Below are positions 21,530 to 32,575 of a stretch of DNA of 64,000 nucleotides, piece after piece. Position 1 is the first letter of the stretch. The number at the start of each line of letters is the position of its first letter. The notes beneath the pieces were generated by a model, which saw only the letters and a list, made by a program, of their open reading frames with translations, searched no databases and was not told the origin of the DNA. The position numbers and the translations under genes are program-made. The DNA comes from Nannobrachium achirus (taxonomy: Eukaryota; Chordata; Actinopteri; Myctophiformes; Myctophidae), in assembly GCA_963921795.1 (NCBI GenBank), contig OY997653.1:6244104-6308103 (forward strand), read 5' to 3'.

Positions 21530-23200
21530 AACATGTTTTCTAGTTTCTAGTTTCAATTTCTTAGTGGTGTTATTTTTTTTAAATATTTTTGTTATGTTGC
21601 AAAGTTTTAGGGGCTAGTTGAACATTCTTAGTGATGTTATTTTTGTAATACTTTCTGTTGTATTGCAAAAGTTTTATGTTTTGTGTTTTTTATGCTAGTT
21701 GAAAATTCTTAGTGGTGTTATTTTTGTAAAATGTGTCTGTTATGTGGTAAAGTTGTATGTTTTGTGCGTTTTAGTGTTGAATGAAATTCTTAGTGGTGTT
21801 ATTTTTGTCTGTTTTGTATTAGTTAAAATTTTCTTAGAGATGTTTGTACAGTGCATTGGTTTTGTGTTAGTTCTACTTCTCAGTGACGTTGTTTGCAATA
21901 TTTACTGTTTTTGTTTTTGTTTTGTGTTAGTTTGTAATTCTCTGTGATGTTATGTTTGCAATATTTGCTGTTTATGTACGGTTTGTGTGCTCATTGGAAA
22001 TCTCAGTGGTTATTTTTTGTAATACTTTCTGTTAGGTGGCTATATTTTATGTTTTGTGCGTTTTAGTGTTGAATGAGGAAGTGCATGGTTTGTACAGATG
22101 AATAGTGTTTTGCTATGCAGAGTAGTGACACATCGTGTAACGAGTAGACCAGAGTGTCAGAATATAAAGTGTAAGATAATTATGTTGGTGGCAAACCAGT
22201 ATGTCTACCAAATTGATTTACTGAGTATGATTTGTGTAGACAGATCTAGCTAGTGTCTCACCCCAGGAAAAGAAAAACTATGTTACACATGACCAGTGGG
22301 ATAGGGATGAAGGGGGAAAGCATTGTATGTTAATTGTATTGATATTCGATGGGACTATAGATCTGCTAGTTTTTCTAGTTATCTGTATCTGTAGCTTATT
22401 GCTAAAAGGATTCAATCCCTAAATATGAGTATGCATGGTATTTCCCCTACATCCTCCAGGGGGGCAGTATTTCCACTCTATATCCTTCTGGTGACATGGT
22501 TCAGGGGTAGAGAAACTTGTCATATCCACTAGATGGCACTATTTTCCCTACTACTGTCAAAGCATTATTTCTAAATAATATAAGTTATTGTATGAGTGAA
22601 ACGGTGTACTGAGCAACTACCGTATTAGTTATGTTTACTAGTTGTTATGGCTTAGAGGGAAAAAAAGGAGAAAAAAAAAAAGAAAACAGAAATTATGAGT
22701 GAAATTGTGTTGGAGAGAGAGATTGTGAGATTATGTATGATCTAACCACTAACACTAGAAATATGTTTTATCTACAAATTCAAAGATTAACAATACCTTA
22801 GCACAACGAGTAACCTAAGCTACTGACTCTGCAATAGTGATAGTTGCGGAACCTATGGTAATCTAGATGACTCGTGATGTTTTTGTCTGTTTTTGTGTTA
22901 GTTTAAATTTCTTAGTAGCGTTATTTTTGTCTGTTTTGTATTAGTTTAAATTTTCTTAGAGATGTTTGTGCAGTAATATTTAGTTTTGTCTGTTTTGTGT
23001 TAGTTGAAATTCTTAGTGATGAGTGAGTGGATGGTGTCATACATTCGAGTTCATTATATGTATGTACAGTATGATTTGGTATTCCCCCTGTATCCTCCAG
23101 GGGGTGGTATTTCCCCTACATCCTCCAGAGGGCAGTATTTTCCCTCATCAGTCATTCAAGCTGCAAAGTTCAGGGTAGAAAAACTATATCCACTAGATGG
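21530..23200. repeat. Minisatellite-like blocks, right arm
   Basis: Mirror of 15,165-16,830. Low-complexity frames such as the one at 21,699-21,947 arise from these units. Confidence 0.7.
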
Positions 23201-24094
23201 CACTATTTTCCCAACTACTGTCAAAGTATTATTTTTAAATAAAACTAAACTATTGTATGAGTGAAACGATTATTTGCTTTAAAAATACTAAGTCCATTAA
23301 GGCGTTTCTAAGGCTTACACGTTTAGTGAATATCTACCATATAGGATGGAAGTAACAGGATAAAATAATAGGGTTGTACGGTAAATATAATGGCATTTCA
23401 ATTTAGTTTGTCAAAAAATAATATATAATCTCCCTATTCCATCAATTACAAGAAATACACATGCTGTTGTTAGTGATTCACCCCAACAGATATCGCTATT
23501 TCACATACATCTGTCAATTTAGTAATCCATAATTTCATATGACGGATTTGAATTTCCCATTGCATAAGCATACCTGGAATTCTATATGTAAAGGTGCTGT
23601 ATGTAAAGATAAATCTTTAGGTTAAACACAATATTTAGTTTTAATATTTTAAGGAATACCTAGTATTTGAACCCCATAATATACTACTACTAATACATGT
23701 TTTCAGCGTATTGGACAAATGGCACAAAACTTTAAAAATTTTAAACTGTTCATGTAATGCCCCTCCATTGTATTTTAGATAACCTTTGTAGATAGGCCGT
23801 TTTTGCTTAGATAGGGTTCAAGTGGCTACAATGCTAAGTATAAGGTTATTTTTCATCTCTCTGAGATGACCATGAATAGCTAAAAAATAAACAAACAAAC
23901 AATACAATTGTTTTACATCAGCTGCAGTACCACTAGTGGACACTAGTGACCACCCATGTTCTTACAATGAAAAAATAAATGTGAAAATAGCTGATCTACA
24001 AGCTGTATTCCTCTCTCATTTATGTAATGTTAATGAGAAATAGAGTTATTATTCTAGCGGTGTAGTACCACTATAGTGGCCATACAAATAATCC

Positions 24095-24117
24095 CCCTAA
24101 CCCTAACCCTAACCCTT
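24095..24117 (-). repeat. Telomere-like (CCCTAA)n run, right arm
   Basis: Mirror of 14,253-14,273. Confidence 0.8.
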
Positions 24118-26368
24118 AAATCACACCATATTCCAATATATTATTCAACAGGGACAACCCCACGTACATCACATCCCAGTGAAAATAATAGGTAGGCAAG
24201 GTATTACCCCAAAATAACACATCTGCAAAGCTGTTAGCCTATGGGTTCAATATAGCTCATCTACAAGCTGGTACTCAAAATAACAAAATCTACAAGCTAC
24301 ATGCAAATATAATTATTAATGGACAATAGAAATACAATTTCACAGCTGCAGTACCACTTGTGACCATTAGTGACCATACATGTTCCTATGACAATACCAA
24401 ATCTTTGTCGTCTTTGTAACATTAGGACATAGTCATGTTTCATACCAACCACCCAATGGAAATAATAGATATAAGCTATGTCCACAATTAACACATCTCC
24501 TATCTTGGAGTCCCGGGGTTAAAAATCACAAATCTACAAAACTAACATACTGTACATCTAATTTAATTATTATACAAAATAAATGTAAGATGGGGTGACA
24601 CAAGGAGTTGCATTAGTGTGTCATAGTCTTTAAACTGTTTTTACTGCAATCAGGTGTATGGATTCTAAAGATAAGCACCCTTCCCCCTGGGTCTATGCAC
24701 GTCTGTGCAACAAAGAAAAAACAAATGTGAAAATAGCAGATCTACAAGCTGACACTCTATAATTCTTTCTAATATTAGGACATTGTCATGTGTATTGTCA
24801 GTTCTATCCAATATCATTGCATTCAGTGCAAAACACCTAATATATACATGACTGGGACAACCCGGTTTGGTTGACAGCATATCTAAGTTAAATGTATTAC
24901 TATGCAACACTTTGGTCATGTTGAGGTAAATAGTTTGAATAATCTAGTGTCTTGAGAACACAGATTAGACCTCCACAATACAACTATAAGTAGTATAGTT
25001 AGTCAAACTAGTGAAAATAGCTTATCTACAAGCTGGATTCCTCTCTCATTTATGTAATGTTAATGAGAAATAGTTATTATTCTAGCGGTGTAGTACCACT
25101 AGTGGCCATAAGTGACCACACATGTTCCTATGACAATACCAAATCCACCCCTGCTAACATGTCATCTTTGTAACATTAGGACATTGTCATGTGTAGTACC
25201 ACTACTGACCACTATGTCAGAGTTTGAGGTGGGGAGGGTTTGAATTATAGATGCAGATGAAACTATCTGTAGTTTTAATATCAAATAGAGTTACAACAGA
25301 GGGTAATCAATATCTTCCAATCATTTTTATATTAACAAATGCCTAAACACATAAAATAGCAGATCTACATGCTGGTGCTAAAAATCACAAAATCCCTGCT
25401 TGTTTGTGTATCTGTCACTTGAATTATGTTCAAGAAATAAGCAAATTCCAAAATGCAATGATTTTGTTTTCTAGTGTCAGTAAAAACCCCGAAAAACCTC
25501 CCATGTCCGTACAGAATGGGTTGAAGAACAATACCTCAGAACTCTGTTAGTGATTATATTAAAAGCTCTTTCCTAGTATCTGTGATGAAAATTAGATAAG
25601 AAAAAACTTGGTGGTTGAAGAATGAGGAACTTTGTATAGAAGAAATGGATTAACTAAGCACAGTTGGGACCCTTAGCAAACATATGTAGTTATATCATTT
25701 ACTTAAACGTTGATTTTATTTATTTTTACCCTATAAAACCATGGTATGGCCTATGATCACATTATATTTTATCGAATGGCTGATTAGTTATGAGAAGCTT
25801 TCAAATAACATGCTACCTAATGTTAGTGTGATAAGAGATAAAGATAGCATAGTACCCTACTTGGTGTCATCTGGGTAGTGTAGATAAGAATACTTGTGAA
25901 AAATGAGGAAGTTTAGGATTAACTAAGCACAGTTGGGACACTTGGTACAACATGTAGTTATTTCACCTACTTTTACACATGATTTTATTTCTTTTTACCC
26001 TATAAAACCATGGTATGGCCTATGATCATATTATGTTTTATCGAAAGGTTGATTGTCGTGTAACACTTTCAAATGACAGATCAGCTACTGCTAGTATGAT
26101 CAGAGATAAAGATATAGAGTACCCTCTTGGTGTCATCTGTGGGGGGTCAGATAAGGGTAATTAGATACCTTGATAAGGAAATATATTTGTGCACCCTGTC
26201 ATACAGTACCCAATATGACTATGCATGGGTGGAAGGGTTTTGAAATCACAGGTGTAGATGAAACTAAATTATAATGTAGGTTTAATATCAACTAAGGGCT
26301 TCAGAGTTAGTAAAGGGGGTCCTCAAAAGCTTCCAATCATTTTATATTAACACTGTAGAACTGTACAC

Positions 26369-26443
26369 AAAAATAGCAGATCTACATGCATACAATGTTT
26401 CGCACTGCGAGACGTTGTGAGCTTGCAGATTGGCTATTTTCGC
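26369..26443. repeat. Palindromic motif copy in right arm
   Basis: Mirror of the copy at 11,925-12,000: AATAGCAGATCTACATGC ... GCTTGCAGATTGGCTATTTT. Confidence 0.7.
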
Positions 26444-26995
26444 AAAGAGGTTTGGTGTAGGGGGACAAAATAGCAGACCGAGTACATATTATAATACCAA
26501 TTTATTAGGTAATGATGGCTCAAGTGGTTAAATATACAGTATGAAAAAAGAGCCATTGACATGAATCCAAAATACACTGATGTCTGAGCGGTCAAACATT
26601 GAAACTATATGAATCTCTGAAAAGGTTGCGATGGTCCCTACTTCATCTCTCTCAACTAGGAGCCGATGGCCTGAAAACGCTACCTCTCATGCAAAGACCT
26701 CTCATGCAGTACCACTAGTGGCCATACATATCCCTATGACCCTACCATGACAACACACTATCAGTGTTTTTATTCTAGTTATTTCTAGCTCAGAATAAAA
26801 GTTGGTCAACAGTTGCACATCTACAAGGAGTTGCACAGGTATGACAGTTATCATTACACATGCACTTTCTCTCTCTCTTCTCTCTCTCTACTTCTCTCTC
26901 TCCAACACTAACATGCAGACACAGACCCCCCGGAGATCTTAAAAGATAAGTCTATAGCCACCTGGTGCTACTTTTTTGATAGGGACTCCCGTTCC

Positions 26996-27004
26996 TCCCT
27001 CCCT

Positions 27005-27074
<70 letters not shown>

Positions 27075-27100
27075 CTCTCTCTCGCTCTCTCCCCCTCCCC
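26996..27100. repeat. (CT)n microsatellite, right arm
   Basis: CTCTCT tract mirroring the GA tract at 11,278-11,370 but longer and with fewer interruptions. Confidence 0.95.
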
Positions 27101-27351
27101 TCCTGTCTTCTCATCTCTCCTCCACTCTATGTCATCATTAAAACATGCACACGAATTAAACAGTTAATAAAACTATACAACTGCAGTACCATTTCTGACC
27201 GTATCCCCTCGTGAATGTGTCAAATCATACACATTATAAGCAATAAAGCTTTTGCCTAGAAGGGTTCATGTGGTTAAATATGCTTATTGCTTAATGTCAG
27301 ATAATATCCTCAGAGTTACTATAAAGTTGTTAACACTGTAGAACTGATGCC

Positions 27352-27425
27352 TAAAATATCAGATACACAATGCATAATATGATATTGCAGTGTAATGTTG
27401 TGAGTTTGTAGATTGGCTATTTTTA
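27352..27425. repeat. Palindromic motif copy in right arm (diverged)
   Basis: Mirror of 10,962-11,036. Confidence 0.6.
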
Positions 27426-27644
27426 ATACAGTAGGTATTGTTTTCTTATCACTCTTTATACAGACAACGTACGTTGGAACGAGAAAAAGAAGTTGGTGCA
27501 ATATTGCAAACAGATGGACAGACACAGATGGCCTAGATGTAGTACATTATCTATTTATTACATACACATCATACAATATTCCATTGCCCCAATCATGTTG
27601 CTGTAATGTTACAGTTAGAAACAACCCACACCATTGACTGATTG

Positions 27645-27717
<73 letters not shown>

Positions 27718-27850
27718 CAACCGATTATTGTGACATCCATGATTGCTGTCACTTTACCCCCCACCAACCCCCTCCCTTTCACCACCCCTCCCCTTCTTCC
27801 CCTTTTTTTTTCTCTCCCCTCCTCTCCTCCTCTCCTCCATTCTTGCATAC
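27645..27850. repeat. (CA)n and CT-rich tracts, right arm
   Basis: (CA)n at 27,647-27,714, then a CCCTCC/TTTTTTTTCTC tract. It differs from the left-arm counterpart both in CA count and in the homopyrimidine part. Confidence 0.95.
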
Positions 27851-28086
27851 TGTAGTACTTTTAAAAAACTTATAAACCAACAATATAAAACATAAAACCA
27901 TAACACTATAAAATATTAGTTATGATTATATTAAATATGCAGATTTTAAAATTTTTATTCAATTAATTTATACTAATTTATTCATTAATTAAAATATTTT
28001 AATCCATCTAATTAATTATGCATTAATTAAAACAGCGCCCCCTAGTGGTAGGAATTCTGCACACATATAGTGTATAATAAGACTAC

Positions 28087-28094
28087 TCCTATGA
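28087..28094. other. Target-site duplication, right copy (TCCTATGA)
   Basis: Exact repeat of 10,285-10,292, directly after the right terminus ...ATAATAAGACTAC. Confidence 0.9.
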
Positions 28095-28540
28095 CCAGTA
28101 AGACTCCCTAATCGGGAGATAAGCGACCGTTGGTCGCTTATCTCCACAAATAGGCCAAAAGTTTGTTTTACCAATTATCAAGACATACGGGCAGTTGACA
28201 GTTTGCCATGGTTACTCATTGAAGTTGAATCTCCATATATGGAGATAACCTACGCATCACACTAAGTCTGACCTCACCAGCCCATATTTGGGCATGAGCA
28301 ACTTATGTCTCCATATATGGAGATATGATGACATCACACAGTCCTCAGCCGATGATGTGGCGTGATGTCATACAATACACAAACGAGCCCTACAGTATAA
28401 AGGGGCAATTCTTGCCAGGAAAGAAGCATTTCTTCGACTCAGACCTTATCGCCAGGGTTGGCTTATAGCAGCTGTCGGTAGGACCATATATGGATTCTGT
28501 TAGTGTGGATCTCCTAACAGGGCATCATCTGGGATATAAT
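28095..28540. repeat. Dispersed repeat, right flank of the palindromic element
   Basis: It begins CCAGTAAGACTCCCTAATCG, the same block found at about 9,286 in the left flank. CCATATATGGAGAT hairpin-like units are scattered through it. No gene is seen. Confidence 0.65.
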
Positions 28541-29045
28541 CCCTTTTATGCCCATATATGGAGATCCCTAACAGAATCCCTTTCATGCCCATATATGGAG
28601 ATCCCTAACAGAATCCCTTTTATGCCCATATATGGAGATCCCTAACAGCATCCCTTTTATGCCCATATATGGAGATCACTAACAGCTAACAGAATCCCTT
28701 TTATGCCCATATATGGAGATCCCTAACAGAATCCCTTTTATGCCCATATATGGAGATCCCTAACAGAATCCCTTTTATGCCCATATATGGAGATCCCTAA
28801 CAGAATCCCTTTTATGCCCATATATGGAGATCCCTAACAGAATCCCTTTTATGCCCATATATGGAGATCCCTAACAGAATCCCTTGTATGCCCATATAAG
28901 GAGATCCCTAACAGAATCCCTTTTATGCCCATATATGGAGATCCCTAACAGAATCCCTTTTATGCCCATATATTATGGAGAAATCCCTGCTCTGAGTATC
29001 TGACATCAGTGTGATGTCACCTGTTTATGCCCATATATGGAGATC
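28541..29045 (+). repeat. 37-bp tandem array (CCCATATATGGAGATCCC)
   Basis: About twelve near-identical 37-bp units consisting of TATGCCCATATATGGAGATC plus CCTAACAGAATCCCTTT. Each unit contains the small palindrome CCATATATGG. Units are contiguous with no spacers, so this is a minisatellite and not a CRISPR. Confidence 0.95.
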
Positions 29046-29049
29046 CCTG

Positions 29050-29190
29050 CTCTGCGTATCTGGTTGCTATGGTAAACAGTTGGTTGCTAGGGTAAAAAAA
29101 CATGGTTGCTATGGTAAACAGTTGGTTGCTAGGGTAAACAGTTGGTTGCTAGGGTAAAACCATGGTTGCTAAGGTGGTTGCTAACGTACA
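29050..29190 (+). repeat. Short minisatellite (GGTTGCTAGGGTAAACAGTT)
   Basis: About six imperfect units of roughly 20 bp alternating GGTTGCTATGGTAAA and GGTTGCTAGGGTAAA. Confidence 0.85.
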
Positions 29191-29398
29191 CTAACAGACC
29201 AGCAACAACAGACTGTTGCCACAGCAACGTACACAAAGGTTTGTGTACACATGTGGTGTGATGTCATACTGATGCGGAGATATGAGCAGGGCAAAGGTGT
29301 GACGTGTGACCGACGGACGGACGGACGGACGGCCGGTGGAGGTTTTCATAGTAAACTGCTCCCTGACGGTCGCAACAACAGGTATATTGGGGTTTGCA
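29191..29398. repeat. End of dispersed repeat (GACGGACGG family)
   Basis: It contains GTGTGACCGACGGACGGACG and GGTGGAGGTTTTCATAGTAA, the same end as at 10,080-10,160, and then ACAACAGGTATATTGGGGTT, which recurs at about 30,285. Confidence 0.7.
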
Positions 29399-29404
29399 TT
29401 AAAG

Positions 29405-29902
29405 TTGTACTATGTAACTTTTTTTATAAAACAAATCTTAAAATTCTCCTAACTATTAAATCACAAAAGTTTTAGAAGATCCGCGCCGTGAATTTCAGCC
29501 TGTAAAGCCTTCTCTGTATGTAAACTGAGATCCTTGCCGTGGACCGGATCTCGCGCCAAAATTGCGTCATCACACTACCGGCCAATCACAGCGAGGGTTA
29601 TACAACTGCCGGCCAATCACAGCGCATCTTGAAGTGGGGTCGCTATGGCAGCCATATTTGTTGTCGCCCGTTTGTACCATCCCTTCTCTAGGTAATTTCG
29701 CCTACCAGGCAGGGTGAAGGAGTCCGTATCTCTGGAATTACTGAACGCACAGGAACAAGGGACCCCTTAAAAGATAGATCTCAGCGAGGTGGAGGCAGAC
29801 GCGGGGGTCTGAAGGTACGAAAAACGTCCGAAAGACGCGGACGCGACCGCGGTTTGCTATAGGGCTAATGACCACTAGTTGGGCATCTTACACAGTATGG
29901 CT
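29405..29902. mobile_element. 498-bp insertion with TTAAAG duplication
   Basis: TTAAAG occurs on both sides (29,399-29,404 and 29,903-29,908). The ends TTGTACTATGTAAC and TTACACAGTATGGCT are imperfect inverted repeats (TACTATGTAA against ATACTGTGTAA when reversed). The outside sequences GGGGTTTGCATTAAAG and GGGGCATTC are contiguous at about 30,300-30,330, an unoccupied copy. The interior is GC-rich and includes two GCCGGCCAATCACAGCG repeats, but no coding region is evident. Confidence 0.65.
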
Positions 29903-29908
29903 TTAAAG

Positions 29909-30600
29909 GGTGGGGCATTCATGGGGTCTGCTCCAAAAAAGAAAAAGAAAATAAAAGAGACAAAGACAAACATAAGACAAGCAACAAAGCGTGGGACTGG
30001 GAGGATGACTTGAATGATGCAGATTTAAGCAGGCTGCGTAATATTCTGCTTAAAGAAGAAACAAACAAAAAGCGACAGAGATCTCATATATGGGCATAAA
30101 ATGGACGCAGATAAACAGATATCTCCATATATGGCATATATGGGCATAAAATGGACCCAGAACTGTATCTGCAGTGATCTCCATATATGGACATAAAATG
30201 GACGCCGACAGATAGATACAGAGATATCTCCATATATGGGCATAAATGGACACAGGCAAACAGATGGTCAAAACGGGTCCTATGACAACAGGTATAATGG
30301 GGTTTGCATTAAAGGGCGGGGCATTCATTCCCTATTTACATTGTTCCGAGTTGGCCAGGTCGCCGACTAGACGGCTTCTAGTAATAATAATGGTAATAAT
30401 AAGGGTAGTAACAATTGTTTTTGGTGTCTACGGCAGGCAGTTTCAATGTTAATGACCATGGCCTGTGTACCCTTTGGAGCCGGTGTACAGTCATTGTACA
30501 TGTCTCATAGTGACCATGGTGCGTGATCACTCGCTGGCTGCCTTTCGTGTACAATTCTGTGCCGACTATGTTTTATCAATGGGGGGCAGCAGAGAGCCAT
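29909..30600. repeat. Dispersed repeat with ATATATGGGCATAAA units
   Basis: 30,070-30,290 has four loose copies of ATATATGGGCATAAAATGGA spaced about 50-60 bp. The rest (30,330-30,600) shows only a short TAATAATAATGGTAATAATA tract. No gene is seen. Confidence 0.6.
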
Positions 30601-30609
30601 AGTCTAGCC

Positions 30610-31500
30610 TACTACTGCCTGGTTGGTTCCCAAAGTGTGGTTTGGGGACCCCGGGTTTCCAGGGGGTCCCTGGCTGGTTCCCAAAGTGTGGTTTGGGGAC
30701 CCCCAGGGTTTCCATGGCTGGTTCACAACAGCCTAGTACATTCATGGCTGGTTCCCAAAGTGTGGTTCGGGGACCTCTGGGGGGGCCCTACAGGGTTTCA
30801 AAGGGGTCCTTGGCTGGTTCCCAAAGTGTGGTTCGGGGACCTCTCTGGGTCCCTGAGGGGTTTCTGGGGCCTTGGCCTCGGACTGCAGAGTCCGGGGACT
30901 ACCGATCAGGGACCACCTCCAGGGACCCCTGGCGATATGACTGTGGACCTGGGATATGGCTTTGGGGAACCAGACGGGCCGCTGCTCCGCTCCTGTCCGA
31001 CTTTGGGGCCTCGGCCTGGGACTGCAGAGTAGCCAGGGACCCCCTGGAGCTCCGGGGACCCCCGGGGACCACCGCCAAAAAGCTAAAAAATGACCAAATG
31101 ATCCCCCCAAAGGGGCTGCTCACAGGGAATTCCCGGGGACCACGACTCCTGGTGCTCCGGAACGACGCACCAGGTCGCGCCCCTAGTGGAGGACCCCCCG
31201 CCACTGCAGCGCAAATAAAATGCTGTAACTCGATCTAGGAGCGACCGGGAGAGCTGGGGCCGGTACCCACGCGTCCGCCTCGGCGGCCCGGAGACGGCCG
31301 TTCATAGAGCGCCACCTAGTGGCAGACCCCTGCAACTGCAGTCCGCTAAAAATGCTTTAACTCGGCCCCGGAGCGACCGGGAGAGACGGGGACGGCACCC
31401 AGGGGGTCCCCGGCGGCAGGGCCACCGCCTGGGCCCCGAGGGACCCCTGGAGCTCCAGGGACCCCCAGGGACCCCAGCGCCACCGGGAAAAGAAATATGG
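30610..31500. repeat. GC-rich repeat block
   Basis: Four copies of GGTTCCCAAAGTGTGGTT lie at 30,622-30,830, followed by GGGACCCC/GGAGCTCC-rich sequence. About 31,060-31,290 is the inverse of 9,520-9,790 (shared TCCCGGGGACCACGACTCCT-type block). Long frames here are compositional. Confidence 0.7.
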
Positions 31501-31599
31501 AAAATACTCAATTAGCCGATCTACAAGCTATTGCTCCACTTCAAGGACCGAGGCCCGGGCGGGGAGGGGACCTCCGCTTCTCAGGAGGGTCTCCCGGGG

Positions 31600-31785
31600 G
31601 TAAAACGTATATATTACACTATAAGTGTAATAGTGTAATAGCACAATATGTGTAAATAGTGTAATAATGTAACAGGTTTAATAGTGTAATAGGTGTAATA
31701 GTGTAATAGTGTAATAAGTCTAATAGTGTAATAGTGCATTACATGTAATAGTGTATTAGTGTAATAGGTTTAATAGTGTAACAGC
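31600..31785 (+). repeat. 9-10-bp tandem repeat (GTGTAATAG)n
   Basis: About 18 imperfect GTGTAATAG units with TTTAATAG variants. Confidence 0.9.
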
Positions 31786-32575
31786 AGAGGCCACCAGAGC
31801 CCAATGCAGCCCAATAGAGTCCAGCACACTTAAGTCCAGCCCAGTCCTGCACAGTGGGAGTATAGACAAGGGAAGGGGGTGCAGTTATGTATGCACCAGG
31901 CCATTACAGGCCGGATCCAGCTGGAATAGGCCAGACCAGGGTGCACATGACTGAATCAGACTCCAACAGTCTCCACCAGGCTGCTCCAGGCTCCCGCCAG
32001 GCTTGTAGCTCCTGGCACATGTGATTAACCGCTGTGTACACGGGCAACAGTTTTATATGACTTTGTGTACACGACCAATAGTTTTACGTGAACATGTGTA
32101 GGGTTTATTACAGTACTGCCTCGTATAGCCCAACAGAGCCCAGCCCAGCACAACACAGCCCACCAGAGCCCAATACAGCCCACCAGAGCCCAATGGACTC
32201 CAGCACACCTAATTCTAGGCCAGTCCTGCCCAGTGGGAGTATAGACCAGGGAAGGGGGATAGTTAGATGGATGCACCAGGCCATTAAAGGCCGTACCTGG
32301 CTGGAATAGGCCAGACCAGGGTGCACATAATTGTACCAAACTCCAACAGTCTCCACCACACTGCTCCAGGCTCCCACCCGCCCTGTAGCTCCTTGCACAT
32401 GGGATTAAACACTGTGAACACAGGCAATAGTTGTACATGAGTTTGTGTACATGGCCAATAGTTTTACATGAACATGTCTAGGCTTTAGTAGAGTACTGCC
32501 TTGTATAGCCCAACAGAGCCCAGCACAGCATAGCCCACCGGAGCCCAATACAATGTAATGGCCTGGTGCAGGCCA
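31786..32575 (+). repeat. Diverged ~360-bp satellite copies, plus orientation
   Basis: About two divergent units of the GCCCACCAGAGCCCAATA / GGCCAATAGTTTTACATG satellite. The orientation flips at about 32,575, where GGCCTGGTGCAGGCCATTAC forms the junction. Confidence 0.85.

Larger units (their letters stand above)
10293..28086. mobile_element. 17.8-kb palindromic element with ~7.5-kb terminal inverted repeats
   Basis: The outer ends are exact inverted copies starting GTAGTCTTATTATACACTAT, followed by TAGGGGGCGCTG. The arms (10,293-17,801 and 20,566-28,086) match almost base for base, differing mainly in microsatellite length and rare substitutions. A perfect 8-bp direct repeat (TCCTATGA) borders it, which is direct evidence for transposition or integration as a unit. 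The core (17,802-20,565) carries two minus-strand genes. An 8-bp duplication is known for hAT, P and Zisupton-type transposases, but I see no transposase, integrase, polymerase or recombinase, so the mobilising enzyme is unknown. Arms this long relative to the core are unusual for any named DNA transposon. It may be non-autonomous or a derivative of an integrated DNA virus; neither is shown. Confidence 0.85.
20566..28086 (-). repeat. Right arm of the palindromic element
   Basis: 7,521 bp, the reverse complement of 10,293-17,801. Sampled stretches of over 150 bp are identical. A seen substitution is AAGTTGACAG (left, about 14,850) against AAATTGACAG when the right arm is read in reverse. The microsatellites differ most. 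All small frames here mirror left-arm frames and are not called as genes. Confidence 0.9.

Noticed and set aside
10293-28086. Assembly artefact creating a false inverted duplication
   Set aside because: The exact 8-bp direct repeat at both borders and the different microsatellites in the two arms argue for a real structure, though long reads should confirm it.
10293-28086. Polinton/Maverick or Teratorn-like element
   Set aside because: No DNA polymerase B, retroviral-type integrase, capsid, or piggyBac transposase is visible, and the duplication is 8 bp rather than 6 bp or TTAA.
28541-29045. CRISPR-like array
   Set aside because: Units are contiguous 37-bp tandem repeats without unique spacers, in a eukaryotic genome with no cas genes.
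30523-31238. Frames of 169 and 198 codons in the GC-rich repeat
   Set aside because: They overlap each other in different frames and translate the GGGACCCC/TTCCCAAAGTGTGG repeats; GC-rich DNA lacks stops.
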